Shown: positions 25,915 to 35,630, counted from the stretch's first letter. The stretch is 64,000 nucleotides of DNA from Prevotella sp. oral taxon 299 str. F0039 (GCF_000163055.2 NC_022124.1:372001-436000); one strand, 5' to 3'. Translations and numbers: made by a program. The notes: a model not told the origin generated them from the letters alone.

Positions 25915-26126
25915 AGACTTTTTTTTTTACTCAACTCTTTTTAAGCTGTTTTTTTTTAGTGTCTTTTGTAACTAATCTGTAATTGATTGTTTATCAGTGT
26001 TTTGTGAATGTTAAATAAAAGTTAAAAATTTTATTGTCTTGCTTTTATCTTATTTCTTTAGTCGATTTTGTGCGCACACAATATAAAACTTGCAGCTTTC
26101 CCATATCCATTTCGGGCTAAATGTTG
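25915..26126. other. Noncoding stretch between the lipoprotein and mtaB promoters
   Basis: AT-rich DNA with homopolymer T runs between two divergent transcription units. I see no open frame, repeat or hairpin of note. A TATCTTTG box at 26127-26134 at its right edge probably drives mtaB. Confidence 0.5.
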
Positions 26127-26134
26127 TATCTTTG
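26127..26134 (+). promoter_or_regulatory. -7 box of mtaB
   Basis: TATCTTTG, 87 bases upstream of the mtaB ATG. The expected TTTG is not present at the usual spacing. Confidence 0.45.
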
Positions 26135-26221
26135 TAAGCCAATTAAAATAGGTTATATATATAATAAGGTGAAAGAGTGCTTCAATAGAAGTTTCTTTTC
26201 ATAATGAGAGTAAAATAAAAA

Positions 26222-27565
26222 ATGATAGATACATCTGCTTTTCAAGGTAAAACAGCAGCATATTATACCTTAGGTTGCAAATTAAATTTTTCTGAAACAT
26301 CTACTTTTGGTAAAATGTTACAGGGCATGGGCGTTCGAACAGTTGAACGTGGAGAACGTGCCGATATATGTTTGATCAATACATGTTCGGTTACTGAGGT
26401 GGCAGATCATAAGTGCCGCCAAGCAATTAACAGGATGGTTAGAGAAAATCCAGGCTCTTTTGTTATTGTAACAGGCTGTTATGCGCAATTAGAATCTGAG
26501 CGAATAAGCAAGATGGAAGGTGTTGATTTGGTCTTAGGAAGTAACGAAAAAGCCAACTTAATTCAGTATCTTTCAGACGCATGGAGCAATGGCGAGGAAA
26601 AGAATATCAATGATTCGTCATTCCATTCGGTTAAAACAAAAGATATAAAGACTTTTGCGGCATCATGTTCTCGTGGTAACCGTACTCGATATTTTTTGAA
26701 AGTACAAGATGGTTGTAGCTATTTTTGTACTTATTGTACGATTCCTTTTGCTCGAGGTTTCTCACGGAACCCTTCTATTTCTTCATTAGTTGAGCAGGCA
26801 GAACAGGCCGCAAGAGAGGGAGGAAAAGAGATTGTACTTACTGGAGTGAATATTGGTGACTTTGGAGTAAGTACAAATGAAACCTTTTTTGATTTGATTA
26901 AAGCCCTCGATAAGGTTGAAGGCATCAAAAGATTTCGTATTAGTAGTTTAGAACCAGATTTACTTAGCGATGAAATTATAGAATACTGTGCTAATAGTAG
27001 AGCCTTTATGCCGCACTTTCATCTGCCTCTTCAAAGTGGTTCTAACGATGTACTGCGTTTAATGAAACGTAAGTATGATAGGGAGCTATTTGCAGATAAG
27101 GTGCATAAAATAAAGACTTTAATTCCTAATGCTTTTATAGGAGTAGACGTGATGGTTGGAAGTAGAGGAGAGAAGCCTGAGTTTTTTGAAGATTGTTATA
27201 ATTTCCTTGATAGCTTAGATGTTACACAGCTCCATGTGTTCCCATATAGTGAGCGTCGTGGAACTGCAGCTCTAAAGATTCCATATATCGTGAATGATAA
27301 AGATAAGAAGTTGCGTTCAAAGCGTTTACTCGATCTTTCTGATACTAAAACACAGGCTTTTTATGCAGCTCATTTAGGTAAAACGGCTCAAGTCTTATTT
27401 GAAAAGAATATAAAAGGAAAGGCAATGCATGGCTTTACTGATAACTATATTAGAGTAGAATTGCCTGCTAATCTTTCAAAAGAAGAGTATGATAATCAAA
27501 TAATGGCAGTGCGACTAGTAGATTTTAATCACGATAAATCTGCTGTAAAAGTGGAACTCTTATAA
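26222..27565 (+). CDS. mtaB: tRNA t6A37 methylthiotransferase MtaB
   Basis: A 447-residue radical-SAM enzyme of the MiaB family that adds a methylthio group to t6A37 of ANN-decoding tRNAs. The N-terminal UPF0004 domain holds three cysteines for one 4Fe-4S cluster (LGCKLN, NTCSVTE, GCYAQ). The radical-SAM motif is CSYFCTYCTIP near residue 164. A C-terminal TRAM-like segment follows. CKLN near the N-terminus and overall length favour MtaB over MiaB or RimO. The glycosyltransferase gene follows after 13 bases. Confidence 0.92.
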   Translation: MIDTSAFQGKTAAYYTLGCKLNFSETSTFGKMLQGMGVRTVERGERADICLINTCSVTEVADHKCRQAINRMVRENPGSFVIVTGCYAQLESERISKMEGVDLVLGSNEKANLIQYLSDAWSNGEEKNINDSSFHSVKTKDIKTFAASCSRGNRTRYFLKVQDGCSYFCTYCTIPFARGFSRNPSISSLVEQAEQAAREGGKEIVLTGVNIGDFGVSTNETFFDLIKALDKVEGIKRFRISSLEPDLLSDEIIEYCANSRAFMPHFHLPLQSGSNDVLRLMKRKYDRELFADKVHKIKTLIPNAFIGVDVMVGSRGEKPEFFEDCYNFLDSLDVTQLHVFPYSERRGTAALKIPYIVNDKDKKLRSKRLLDLSDTKTQAFYAAHLGKTAQVLFEKNIKGKAMHGFTDNYIRVELPANLSKEEYDNQIMAVRLVDFNHDKSAVKVELL

Positions 27566-27578
27566 TAAATAAGGTGAA

Positions 27579-28607
27579 ATGAAAGTTGCAGTTATTATCT
27601 TAAATTGGAATGGTCGTGAGATGTTAGAGCGCTATTTACCGCAAGTTATGCAGTATTCGAGCTCTGATGCAGAGGTGTTTGTTGCCGATAATGCTTCAAC
27701 GGACGATTCGGTTGAATTTGTATCTCAACATTTTCCTATATGTAAACTTATTCAATTAGATAAGAATTATGGTTTTGCTGGAGGCTATAACAAAGCTTTA
27801 GAACAAGTGAATGCCGACTATTATGTTTTATTGAATAGTGATGTTGAAGTAACTCACGAATGGTTGGTACCTTTAATAGAGTTTATGGATAGCCATCAAC
27901 ACGTTGCTGTTTGTCAACCAAAGTTATTATCGATTGTTGATAAAGATTCTTTTGAATATGCAGGGGCATGCGGAGGCTTTATAGATAAATACGGATATCC
28001 TTTTTGTAGAGGTCGAGTTTTTGATACAATAGAGCAAGATTTAGGTCAATATAATAATGTAATGCCCATCTTTTGGGCAACGGGTGCTTGTCTTATGGTG
28101 CGTAGTGAGTGTTATTGGGCAGTGGGTGGACTAGACGATTCGTTCTTTGCTCACAACGAAGAGATTGATTTTTGTTGGCAACTTCACCAACTTGGATATG
28201 ATATTTATTGTGTCCCTGATAGCGTAGTATATCACCTTGGAGGGGGAACACTGCCTAAATCTAATCCTAGAAAGACTTATCTTAATTTCCGAAATAATCT
28301 TGCAATGTTATATAAGAACTTGCCCAAAGATGAATTAAAGTCAATAATGAGAACTCGTTTCGTTCTCGATTATATTGCAGCATTTAAACTCTTATTATCT
28401 GAAGGAGGATGGAAGGACTTTCAAGCTGTTGTGAAAGCTAGGAAAGATTTCAAACAAATGATCCCTCAATTAGCAGTTAAACGCAAGTATATACAAGCAA
28501 ATGCTGTGCAAAAAACGATCAAAGAAAGAATGTCTTTCTTCTTGTTATGGCAATATTATGCAAAGAAACGAAAGTTATTTTCTCAACTTGAAACAGTAGA
28601 GAATTAA
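27579..28607 (+). CDS. Glycosyltransferase family 2
   Basis: A 342-residue GT-A enzyme. It begins VAVIILNWNGREMLERYLPQ, shows VFVADNASTDDSVEFV for nucleotide-sugar binding, and LLNSDVEVTHEWL as the DXD-equivalent metal site. The rhamnosyltransferase-like features FFAHNEEIDFCWQLHQLGY and the C-terminal NFRNNLAMLYKNLP are typical of WbbL-like GT2 enzymes of lipopolysaccharide or capsule synthesis. There is no membrane segment. It is co-directional with mtaB and probably co-transcribed. Acceptor and donor are unknown. Confidence 0.9.
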   Translation: MKVAVIILNWNGREMLERYLPQVMQYSSSDAEVFVADNASTDDSVEFVSQHFPICKLIQLDKNYGFAGGYNKALEQVNADYYVLLNSDVEVTHEWLVPLIEFMDSHQHVAVCQPKLLSIVDKDSFEYAGACGGFIDKYGYPFCRGRVFDTIEQDLGQYNNVMPIFWATGACLMVRSECYWAVGGLDDSFFAHNEEIDFCWQLHQLGYDIYCVPDSVVYHLGGGTLPKSNPRKTYLNFRNNLAMLYKNLPKDELKSIMRTRFVLDYIAAFKLLLSEGGWKDFQAVVKARKDFKQMIPQLAVKRKYIQANAVQKTIKERMSFFLLWQYYAKKRKLFSQLETVEN

Positions 28608-28748
28608 CGGATTGTCTTCCTCTTCTTTTGTCTTTGTCAGTTAAAAGAAGGTAAGTCATAAATAAAATAAGGGTTCTATTCGCTAAAACAACAAAGAGAA
28701 AATTTCGAAAAAGTTCGACTTTATCATTGTAAATATCTTTTGTTGTAC

Positions 28749-28780
28749 TTGTGCAAATGCCCATAATTTAGTAAATTTGC
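28749..28780 (+). promoter_or_regulatory. Promoter of pheT-yebC
   Basis: CTTG at 28749-28752, 20 bases and TAAATTTG at 28773-28780; the pheT ATG follows 34 bases later. Confidence 0.65.
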
Positions 28781-28814
28781 GCATTAATTGTGTATACATA
28801 AATAAAAAAATATA

Positions 28815-31277
28815 ATGAATATTTCTTACAAATGGCTGAAAGAGTATGTAGATTTTGAACTTACTCCACAGCATGTTGCGGAAGCACTTACCTCATGTGG
28901 ACTTGAAGTAGGAGGCTTAGAAGAAGTACAAACCATTCGTGGTGGATTAAAAGGATTATATGTAGGTAAAGTTTTAACATGTGAACCACATCCTAATAGC
29001 GACCATTTACATATTACAACAGTAGATCTTGGTAAGGGAGAACCACAACAAATTGTTTGTGGCGCACACAATGTGGCTGCAAATCAGAAAGTGATTGTAG
29101 CAGACTTAGGCTGTGTTTTGTATGATGGAGACAAAGAATTTGTAATTAAAAGAAGTAAGCTAAGAGGCGTGGAGAGCCTTGGAATGATTTGTGCCGAAGA
29201 TGAAATAGGAGTAGGAACAAGTCATGATGGTATTATTGTTTTGCCAGAAGATGCTCCAATAGGAATGCCTGCGGCTGAATATTACAATTTAGAAAGCGAT
29301 TGGGTGATTGAAGTTGATATCACTGCAAATCGCTCTGATGCTTTAAGTCACTATGGGGTGGCTCGTGATTTGTATGCATGGCTAAAGCAAAATAATTATC
29401 AAACAGAGCTTCATAAGCCCAATTGCGATGCTTTTAAAGTTGATAATGAGTCACTAACAATTGATGTAGAAGTAAAGAATTCTGAAGCTTGTAAACGTTA
29501 TGCATGCGTTAGTATCAGCAATTGTGAAGTGAAAGAAAGTCCAGAATGGCTACAAAATAAATTGAAGATAGTTGGAATTCGTCCTATCAACAATATCGTA
29601 GATATCACCAACTACATTATGATGGCATACGGACAACCTATGCATTGCTTTGATGCAGATATGGTTGCAGGTCATAAAATTGTTGTTGCCACTCAGCCAG
29701 AAGGCACCAAATTCATCACATTAGATGGCGAAGAGCATATCTTAAGCGAAAGAGATTTGAGTATATGTAATGCAAATGAGGCTATGTGTATTGCGGGAAT
29801 CTTCGGCGGAAAGGGTAGTGGTACATATGAAAATACACGCAATATAGTTTTAGAAAGTGCGTATTTCCACCCAACTTGGATAAGAAAAAGCGCAAGACGT
29901 CACGGCTTAAGTACAGATGCAAGCTATCGTTTTGAACGTGGTATTGATCCTAATGGACAGGTATATGCTTTGAAACAAGCCGCAATTCTTTGCAAAGAGT
30001 TAGCAGGTGGACAAGTATCTATGCAAATAAAGGATGTTTATCCTGAACCAATCGAAGGCAGTAAAGTGGTGCTTACTTATGATTACGTAAACTTACTCAT
30101 TGGAAAAGAGATTGGAAAAGATACTATAAAAAGCATCGTAACCAGCTTAGATATGAAGATTGAAGCAGAGAATGAAAATCAAATAGAACTTCTTATTCCT
30201 GCTTATAGAGTAGATGTTAAGCGTCCATGTGACGTTGTTGAAGATATACTTCGTATCTATGGTTATAACAATGTAGAAATTCCTTTGCAACTAAAAGGTA
30301 CCTTAACCATTCCAACAGATGAGGATAGAAATCGTAAATATATCAATCTAATCTCAGAACAGCTTGTTGGAGGCGGATTTAATGAAATCCTGAATAACTC
30401 TCTAACTAAAGTTTCTTATTATAAAGACCTCAATTGTTATACAGAAGAAACAACAGTTAAGATTCTTAATCCTTTAAGTGCAGACCTTGGAGTGATGCGC
30501 CAAACTCTTTTATTTGGAGGTTTAGAAAGTATTGTTCGCAATGCTAATAGAAAGAATTCTAATCTTAGATTCTTTGAATTTGGTAATTGCTATCACTATG
30601 ATGAGTCGAAGAAAGAGGCAGATAAGTTGATAAAAGCATATACACAAGATCAACATTTAGGACTTTGGGTTACAGGAAAGAGAGTTGAAAATAGCTGGAC
30701 TCACCCCAACGAAGATGCTTCATTCTATGAGCTAAAAGCTTATGTTGAGAATATCTTAGTACGACTTGGACTTTCACTTCAATCAGTTACACTTGCAAAA
30801 GGCGAAAATAATATTTTCGAGGATAGTATTTCTATCGTGACAAAGGCAGGTAAGATGATTGCAGAATTGGGAGTTGTTGCATACAAACTAACAAAGAATA
30901 TGGGTATAACCAACGAAGTATTCTTTGCAGATATCTATTGGGATAATTTGTTGAAGGCAGTGAAGAAATACGTAGTAGAATATAAAGAAATTAGCAAATA
31001 TCCTGCTGTAAGTCGTGATTTGGCATTGCTCGTTGACAAAACTGTTGAGTTCGAACAAATCAAAGAAATAGCTTATTCTACAGAAAAGAAACTCTTAAAG
31101 GCTGTAGAACTATTCGATGTGTATGAAGGAAAGAATCTACCTGAAGGCAAAAAGAGTTATGCTGTTAATTTCATCTTACAAGATGAGCAGAAGACTTTGA
31201 ATGATAAACAGATCGATTCAATCATGAAAAAGCTCATAGATAACCTCACTAAGAGATTAAATGCCGAGTTAAGATAA
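28815..31277 (+). CDS. pheT: Phenylalanine--tRNA ligase beta subunit
   Basis: An 820-residue protein of full length with the usual domain order. The N-terminal tRNA-binding OB fold (about 40-155) contains HPNSDHLHITTVDLG. The B3/B4 editing domain lies about 210-390, including ITNYIMMAYGQPMHCFD. The B5 domain, a catalytic-like core and the C-terminal FDX-ACB anticodon-binding domain (YKEISKYPAVSRDLALLVD near 725) follow. It pairs with the alpha subunit encoded on the opposite strand at 15.5-16.6 kb. yebC follows after 33 bases. Confidence 0.97.
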   Translation: MNISYKWLKEYVDFELTPQHVAEALTSCGLEVGGLEEVQTIRGGLKGLYVGKVLTCEPHPNSDHLHITTVDLGKGEPQQIVCGAHNVAANQKVIVADLGCVLYDGDKEFVIKRSKLRGVESLGMICAEDEIGVGTSHDGIIVLPEDAPIGMPAAEYYNLESDWVIEVDITANRSDALSHYGVARDLYAWLKQNNYQTELHKPNCDAFKVDNESLTIDVEVKNSEACKRYACVSISNCEVKESPEWLQNKLKIVGIRPINNIVDITNYIMMAYGQPMHCFDADMVAGHKIVVATQPEGTKFITLDGEEHILSERDLSICNANEAMCIAGIFGGKGSGTYENTRNIVLESAYFHPTWIRKSARRHGLSTDASYRFERGIDPNGQVYALKQAAILCKELAGGQVSMQIKDVYPEPIEGSKVVLTYDYVNLLIGKEIGKDTIKSIVTSLDMKIEAENENQIELLIPAYRVDVKRPCDVVEDILRIYGYNNVEIPLQLKGTLTIPTDEDRNRKYINLISEQLVGGGFNEILNNSLTKVSYYKDLNCYTEETTVKILNPLSADLGVMRQTLLFGGLESIVRNANRKNSNLRFFEFGNCYHYDESKKEADKLIKAYTQDQHLGLWVTGKRVENSWTHPNEDASFYELKAYVENILVRLGLSLQSVTLAKGENNIFEDSISIVTKAGKMIAELGVVAYKLTKNMGITNEVFFADIYWDNLLKAVKKYVVEYKEISKYPAVSRDLALLVDKTVEFEQIKEIAYSTEKKLLKAVELFDVYEGKNLPEGKKSYAVNFILQDEQKTLNDKQIDSIMKKLIDNLTKRLNAELR

Positions 31278-31310
31278 TTGTAATAATAAATAAAATAAAT
31301 ATTATTTCCT

Positions 31311-32039
31311 ATGGGAAGAGCATTTGAATATCGCAAAGCTGCGAAAATGAAGAGATGGGGACACATGGCAAGAACATTTACCAAGATTGGTAAACAAATT
31401 GCTATTGCAGTGAAAGCTGGTGGTCCTGAACCAGAAAACAACCCTCATTTGCGTGCTATTATACAGACTGCAAAGCGTGAGAACATGCCTAATGCAAACG
31501 TAGAAAGAGCCATAAAAAATGCAATGGGTAAGGATCAAAAGGACTTTAAAGAAGTTACTTATGAAGGATACGGACCTCATGGTATTGCAATATTTGTAGA
31601 TGCAGCAACAGATAACACTACAAGAACAGTTGCAAACGTACGTGCTGTGTTTAATAAATATGGTGGAAATATGGGTACTCAAGGTAGTCTTTCATTCCTA
31701 TTCGATCAAAAATGCGTCTTTACTTTCAAGAAAAGAGAAGGTTTAGACATGGAAGAATTAATCTTAGATTTAATCGATTATGGAGTAGAAGAAGACTTCG
31801 ATGAAGACGAAGAGGCTAACGAAATAACCATTTATGGTGATCCTAAGAGCTTTGGTGAATTGCAAAAACACCTTGAAGAGGCAGGGTTTGAAGTTACAGG
31901 TGCTGAGTTTACACGTATTCCTAACGACTTAAAAGAGGTTACAAGCGAAGAACGTGAGATCATAGACAAGATGGTTGATATCTTAGAAGATGATGAAGAC
32001 GTTCAGAATGTTTATACAAACATGAAGCCTGAAGAATAA
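31311..32039 (+). CDS. yebC: YebC/PmpR family protein
   Basis: A 242-residue protein of the YebC family. The N-terminus MGRAFEYRKAAKMKRW and KIGKQIAIAVKAGGPEPENN are characteristic. Members were described as DNA-binding regulators and more recently as ribosome-associated factors that help translation of proline-rich stretches; which applies here cannot be judged. The acidic C-terminus (VDILEDDEDVQNVYTNM) is normal. It shares the pheT transcript, and a hairpin terminator lies downstream. Confidence 0.94.
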   Translation: MGRAFEYRKAAKMKRWGHMARTFTKIGKQIAIAVKAGGPEPENNPHLRAIIQTAKRENMPNANVERAIKNAMGKDQKDFKEVTYEGYGPHGIAIFVDAATDNTTRTVANVRAVFNKYGGNMGTQGSLSFLFDQKCVFTFKKREGLDMEELILDLIDYGVEEDFDEDEEANEITIYGDPKSFGELQKHLEEAGFEVTGAEFTRIPNDLKEVTSEEREIIDKMVDILEDDEDVQNVYTNMKPEE

Positions 32040-32070
32040 AATAAAGAAATAAAAGACTTTATATTCCAAA

Positions 32071-32118
32071 CAAATAATCTGCAAAGAATGATACTTCTTT
32101 TCAGATTATTTGTCTTTT
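32071..32118 (+). terminator. Terminator of pheT-yebC
   Basis: CAAATAATCTG and CAGATTATTTG form an 11-base stem followed by TCTTTTTA. Confidence 0.87.
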
Positions 32119-32498
32119 TATGATTAATGGATATTTGGTAGGCTGGTTATTCTAGCCTACTTTTGTATTTATGAATTCATCCATAATCTTCTTTTATTAG
32201 TCTCATTCTATCAATTAGGTAAGTGGTGTCCTAAAAATAATATGGGTTTGCACACTTTTGAAGTATACAACCTATTCAATCTCCTTTATATCAAATGTCT
32301 TACAACAGATTAGCTGGATTTCCTGTTCAATTCTTTTATTTTATTATTACATCAATTAATTAACATTCCACAGGTAAAAAGCAAAAGGCGGACTTCACAG
32401 CCAGCCTAATACATATTATACAAAAACATTATGAATACTTTATTTAGCGAACAAGATCTAAAAGTATATCCTATTTATTAAATAAATTAATTAATTAA
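32119..32498. other. Noncoding stretch with a possible insertion-sequence end
   Basis: No credible coding frame. Bases 32221-32263 (starting AAGTGGTGTCCTAAAAATAA) resemble bases near 59149-59192, as if both were diverged copies of one mobile-element end. The rest is AT-rich and featureless to me. Confidence 0.35.
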
Positions 32499-32894
32499 TC
32501 AGGTTTCACAACCTAAGTGTATATCTCCTTTATTGTATTTTGTGCAAGTATAGCATTTTCGTTTGCAATATCTTTCACATTGAATACGTATATCATATCC
32601 AAGTAAAGCACCTAGAATAAAATCTTCTTCAGGAGATAATTGATTTAAAGGGCGATTAACCATAAGTTTAATAGCATTGATGCATTCTTCTTTTCCGAAG
32701 AAAATATTGATATGTTTACTGCCAACGGGTTGTGTGACAAATGAAATATCTTGGTTTGTTAGTCTTGAAGTTGCAAACTCTTCATATTGCTTTTTGCAAG
32801 TAAATAGTACCATAGGACGAACACCTTTTTGATATTCATAGATATGATTTACTAGTACTTTTAAGTCGGCAGGCATATTTGCAAGATCGGACAT
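32499..32894 (-). CDS. DUF2023 family Cys-rich protein
   Basis: 131 residues from the ATG at 32894; the frame extends further upstream into the flavodoxin gene, but those residues are not conserved in style. The protein starts MSDLANMPADLKVLVNHIYE and has the body FTCKKQYEEFATSRL, which I recognise as DUF2023. The C-terminus carries five cysteines in about 25 residues (CERYCKRKCYTCTKYNKGD, then GCET), a possible metal or iron-sulfur site. It follows the flavodoxin gene by 44 bases. This adjacency, common in Bacteroidota, suggests a redox partner of flavodoxin, but that is inference. Confidence 0.8.
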   Translation of the reverse strand: MSDLANMPADLKVLVNHIYEYQKGVRPMVLFTCKKQYEEFATSRLTNQDISFVTQPVGSKHINIFFGKEECINAIKLMVNRPLNQLSPEEDFILGALLGYDIRIQCERYCKRKCYTCTKYNKGDIHLGCET

Positions 32895-32938
32895 GTTGTT
32901 ATTAATCTGATGATTAATCACCTCTTTAATTATAATTT

Positions 32939-33433
32939 TTAAAGACTTGATTTGATATTTTCTAACCAAGCATCGATACGTCCTTCAGTTTTGTCGTCTT
33001 CATTTACATCATCAAGAGCCAAACCTACGAAGTTTCCGTCTACAACTGCTTCAGAATCTTCAAATGTATAACCATCTGTTGAAACAGAACCGATTACATT
33101 TGCGCCACCTTCTTTGACAACATTGTAAATTTCTGCCATAGCTCCACAAAAAGTATCGCTATAACTTTCTGCATCACCACATCCAAACAAGGCAATAGTT
33201 TTTCCAGAAAGGTCAGAACCTTTCAATACATCTAAACCGTCATACCAATCATCTTGCAATTCGCCTGCACCCCATGTTGAAGTTCCAAGCAAAAGATTTT
33301 CGTTTGCAGCAACTACGTCTGCTGTTAAGTTTGTTACTTCTAAAGCGTCTACACCTAGCTTACTTGCAATTTGTTCAGCTATGCTTTGGCAGGTTCCTGT
33401 TGATGAACCATAAACAACTACTGTTGATTTCAT
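32939..33433 (-). CDS. fldA: Flavodoxin FldA
   Basis: A 164-residue long-chain flavodoxin. The FMN phosphate loop reads VVVYGSSTGTCQSIAEQIA near the N-terminus, with aromatic and isoalloxazine contacts in GTSTWGAGELQDDWYDG and FGCGDAESYSDTFCGAM. It carries electrons at low potential as a substitute for ferredoxin. The start at 33433 is chosen because the frame upstream overlaps the promoter. A minus-strand ATTG-N20-TACCTTTG promoter lies about 40 bases upstream, and the DUF2023 gene follows on the same transcript. Confidence 0.96.
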   Translation of the reverse strand: MKSTVVVYGSSTGTCQSIAEQIASKLGVDALEVTNLTADVVAANENLLLGTSTWGAGELQDDWYDGLDVLKGSDLSGKTIALFGCGDAESYSDTFCGAMAEIYNVVKEGGANVIGSVSTDGYTFEDSEAVVDGNFVGLALDDVNEDDKTEGRIDAWLENIKSSL

Positions 33434-33474
33434 ATCCTTATATTTTTTTATTACTTTTCGGTATGTTGATATTG

Positions 33475-33506
33475 CAAAGGTATATACATTTTTTTGATTT
33501 GCCAAT
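33475..33506 (-). promoter_or_regulatory. Promoter of fldA-DUF2023
   Basis: On the minus strand, ATTG (33503-33506), 20 bases and TACCTTTG (33475-33482). Confidence 0.7.
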
Positions 33507-33788
33507 ACCTAAAAGTAGGGTTTTTAGTAAAATACCTACAAATGATTAGAGAGAATGTTTTTATACTTTGCTTTATCCCTAAAAAGAATGATATATTGTC
33601 TTTTCTTCCTTAAAATATGATAAACAAAAACTTATTATAGTATCTTTCTTATAGTTTTATACCTAATTGTTATGATGTATAAAAGCAGGTATGAGGAGAA
33701 CCCCAAGAAAATATTGGATATAAATGAATGTGAATTCGATGATTATAAGTGCCTGTAAGTTTGCTGATCTGAATTCGTTGTAGTCACT

Positions 33789-34463
33789 TTATTTTAGTAG
33801 ATCTGGACGTAAACGTTGAGTTCTTTCCTGTGCTTGCTCAAGTTCCCACGCCTTAATTTTAGCCTCGTTTCCGCTTAAAAGAATTTCAGGAACCTTCCAA
33901 CCATTATACTCTGCAGGACGAGTATATATCGGAGCAGATAATAAGTTGTCCTGAAAACAATCTGAGAGAGCACTTTGTTCATCACTAATAACACCAGGAA
34001 CAAGGCGAATAACCGCATCTGCAATGATGGCAGCAGGTAGCTCTCCTCCTGTAAGAACAAAGTCGCCTACTGATATTTCTTTTGTAATAAGATGTTCTCT
34101 AATACGTTGGTCTATTCCTTTATAATGTCCACAAAGAATAATTAAGTTTTCTTTTAAGGATAAATTGTTTGCCATTGGTTGGTCAAATTGTTCGCCATCT
34201 GGAGATGTAAAAATCACTTCGTCATAGTGTCTTTCTGCTTTTAATGCAGAAATACATCTATCAATAGGCTCGCAAGTCATCACCATTCCTGCAAAACCAC
34301 CATAAGAATAGTCGTCTACCTTTCTGTGTTTATTAGTAGAATAATCACGAAGATTGTGCAAATGAATTTCTGCCAATCCTTTTTTTTGTGCTCTTGCAAG
34401 AATCGATTCTTGTGTAAATCCTGTAAGCATTTCAGGTAAAACGGTGATAATATCTATTCTCAT
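33789..34463 (-). CDS. trmD: tRNA (guanine-N1)-methyltransferase TrmD
   Basis: A 224-residue SPOUT methyltransferase that makes m1G37 and prevents frameshifting. It begins [16 protein letters not shown]. The trefoil-knot AdoMet site shows [12 protein letters not shown] and [16 protein letters not shown], with the catalytic Asp region in the C-terminal part. I prefer the ATG at 34463 to an in-frame GTG at 34472, because a TAACTTTG box (34472-34479) would place transcription start only a few bases before the ATG. It is alone on its transcript, not in the usual rpsP-rimM-trmD-rplS operon. Confidence 0.95.
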   Translation of the reverse strand: MRIDIITVLPEMLTGFTQESILARAQKKGLAEIHLHNLRDYSTNKHRKVDDYSYGGFAGMVMTCEPIDRCISALKAERHYDEVIFTSPDGEQFDQPMANNLSLKENLIILCGHYKGIDQRIREHLITKEISVGDFVLTGGELPAAIIADAVIRLVPGVISDEQSALSDCFQDNLLSAPIYTRPAEYNGWKVPEILLSGNEAKIKAWELEQAQERTQRLRPDLLK

Positions 34464-34471
34464 AATGGGCA

Positions 34472-34479
34472 CAAAGTTA
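34472..34479 (-). promoter_or_regulatory. -7 box of trmD (near-leaderless)
   Basis: TAACTTTG on the minus strand ends 8 bases before the ATG at 34463. Confidence 0.5.
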
Positions 34480-34792
34480 CAAAATGTTTTTTATTGCACT
34501 TAATTAAAAGCACGTCTTCTTTATAATAAAATGAGGAAATCAATCTCTTTAGAGTGATTTTTAGTCATCATGAGTACGAACAAAGCCCCTTTTCTCCTCC
34601 TACAATCTATTTTTTTTTATAAGATGTGCTCCTTATTGCCTATATATAATAATGTATAAATAAAAGAGAAGTCTTAGTTGTTGTACTAATGAGTGTGAAA
34701 GAAGGTTTTAAATATATTCTTGATTAAGAACAAGAATATACCTTAATATTGAATTTAACAACATTTTATGTAATGAATTCAATAAAAATCAC
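34480..34792. other. Noncoding stretch between trmD and the DUF5020 gene
   Basis: AT-rich divergent intergenic DNA with a T-homopolymer near 34610. I see no open frame, array or strong hairpin. Confidence 0.4.
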
Positions 34793-34800
34793 TACTTTTG
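34793..34800 (+). promoter_or_regulatory. -7 box of the DUF5020 gene
   Basis: TACTTTTG, 31 bases upstream of the ATG at 34832; the -33 element is weak. Confidence 0.5.
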
Positions 34801-34831
34801 CGCATCATTATATCTTATCAATAATTAATTT

Positions 34832-35569
34832 ATGAAAAAATTATTACTATCTGCTGCAATGCTTATAACAAGTATTTGCGCTGGAGCACAAAACGTTCAG
34901 TTACATTATGATTTAGGTCGTGCATTGTATAAAGACATCACCGACCGCCAAACTGTTACAACAACAGTAGAAATGTTCAAGTTAGATAAGTGGGGAAGTA
35001 CTTTCTTGTTCACTGACCTTGACTATCATCGTGATGGAGTTAAGGGTGCTTACTGGGAAATTGCACGTGAGTTTAATCTTTCAAAAAACAAACAATGGGC
35101 TGCTCATGTCGAGTATAATGGTGGTTTAGGATCAAACAAAGACTTAACATATACTGCACGTTATCAACACGCTTTCTTAGCAGGTGGAGCTTGGAATTGG
35201 GTAAGTAGCGACTTTAAAAAGAATTTCTCAATTCAATTAATGTATAAATATTACTTCAAAGGTCAAGGACTTGCTCGTCCATTTAGCGGTTTCCAATTAA
35301 CAGAAGTATGGGGACTTACCTTTGCAAACAACCTTTGTACATTCAATGGTTTCTGCGATTTATGGTATGATAAGAACGTAAATGGCAAGCTAATCTTAAT
35401 TTCTGAGCCACAATTCTGGTTCAACTTGAATACATTAAAAGGTATGAAAGATGTTAACTTGAGCCTTGGTACAGAGGTAGAGATCAGCAACAACTTTGTA
35501 TATAACAACAAAGGAATGAACAATAAGTTCTATGCAATTCCAACAATTGCAGCAAAATGGACTTTCTAA
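34832..35569 (+). CDS. DUF5020 family outer membrane beta-barrel protein
   Basis: A 245-residue exported protein with the signal peptide MKKLLLSAAMLITSICAGAQ. The mature part has alternating hydrophobic and aromatic strands, for example VTTTVEMFKLDKWGSTFLFTD and WAAHVEYNGGLG, and ends in the aromatic AAKWTF typical of barrel proteins recognised by BamA. It looks like DUF5020, related to Tsx-type nucleoside channels. It probably forms a 12-stranded pore of unknown substrate. A small hairpin follows, which overlaps the ligA promoter. Confidence 0.85.
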   Translation: MKKLLLSAAMLITSICAGAQNVQLHYDLGRALYKDITDRQTVTTTVEMFKLDKWGSTFLFTDLDYHRDGVKGAYWEIAREFNLSKNKQWAAHVEYNGGLGSNKDLTYTARYQHAFLAGGAWNWVSSDFKKNFSIQLMYKYYFKGQGLARPFSGFQLTEVWGLTFANNLCTFNGFCDLWYDKNVNGKLILISEPQFWFNLNTLKGMKDVNLSLGTEVEISNNFVYNNKGMNNKFYAIPTIAAKWTF

Positions 35570-35586
35570 GATAAATATTCGAGCTT

Positions 35587-35617
35587 AGTTCTTCATTCTT
35601 TGAAGAATTAAAAAAGA
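35587..35617 (+). terminator. Hairpin after the DUF5020 gene, overlapping the ligA promoter
   Basis: TTCTTCA and TGAAGAA form a 7-base stem followed by AAAAAAG. The -33 TTTG of ligA lies in its loop and right arm. Confidence 0.5.
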
Positions 35618-35630
35618 ATTACTATTTTTG
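35599..35630 (+). promoter_or_regulatory. Promoter of ligA
   Basis: TTTG (35599-35602), 20 bases and TATTTTTG (35623-35630) match the consensus exactly. The ligA ATG is at 35747. Confidence 0.75.

Noticed and set aside
32895-32969. Longer start for the DUF2023 gene overlapping fldA
   Set aside because: The upstream residues are AT-driven Ile/Lys/Asn sequence, and the ATG at 32894 gives the usual N-terminus.
34464-34472. GTG start of trmD
   Set aside because: It lies inside or next to the -7 box; the ATG three codons later begins with the conserved [11 protein letters not shown].
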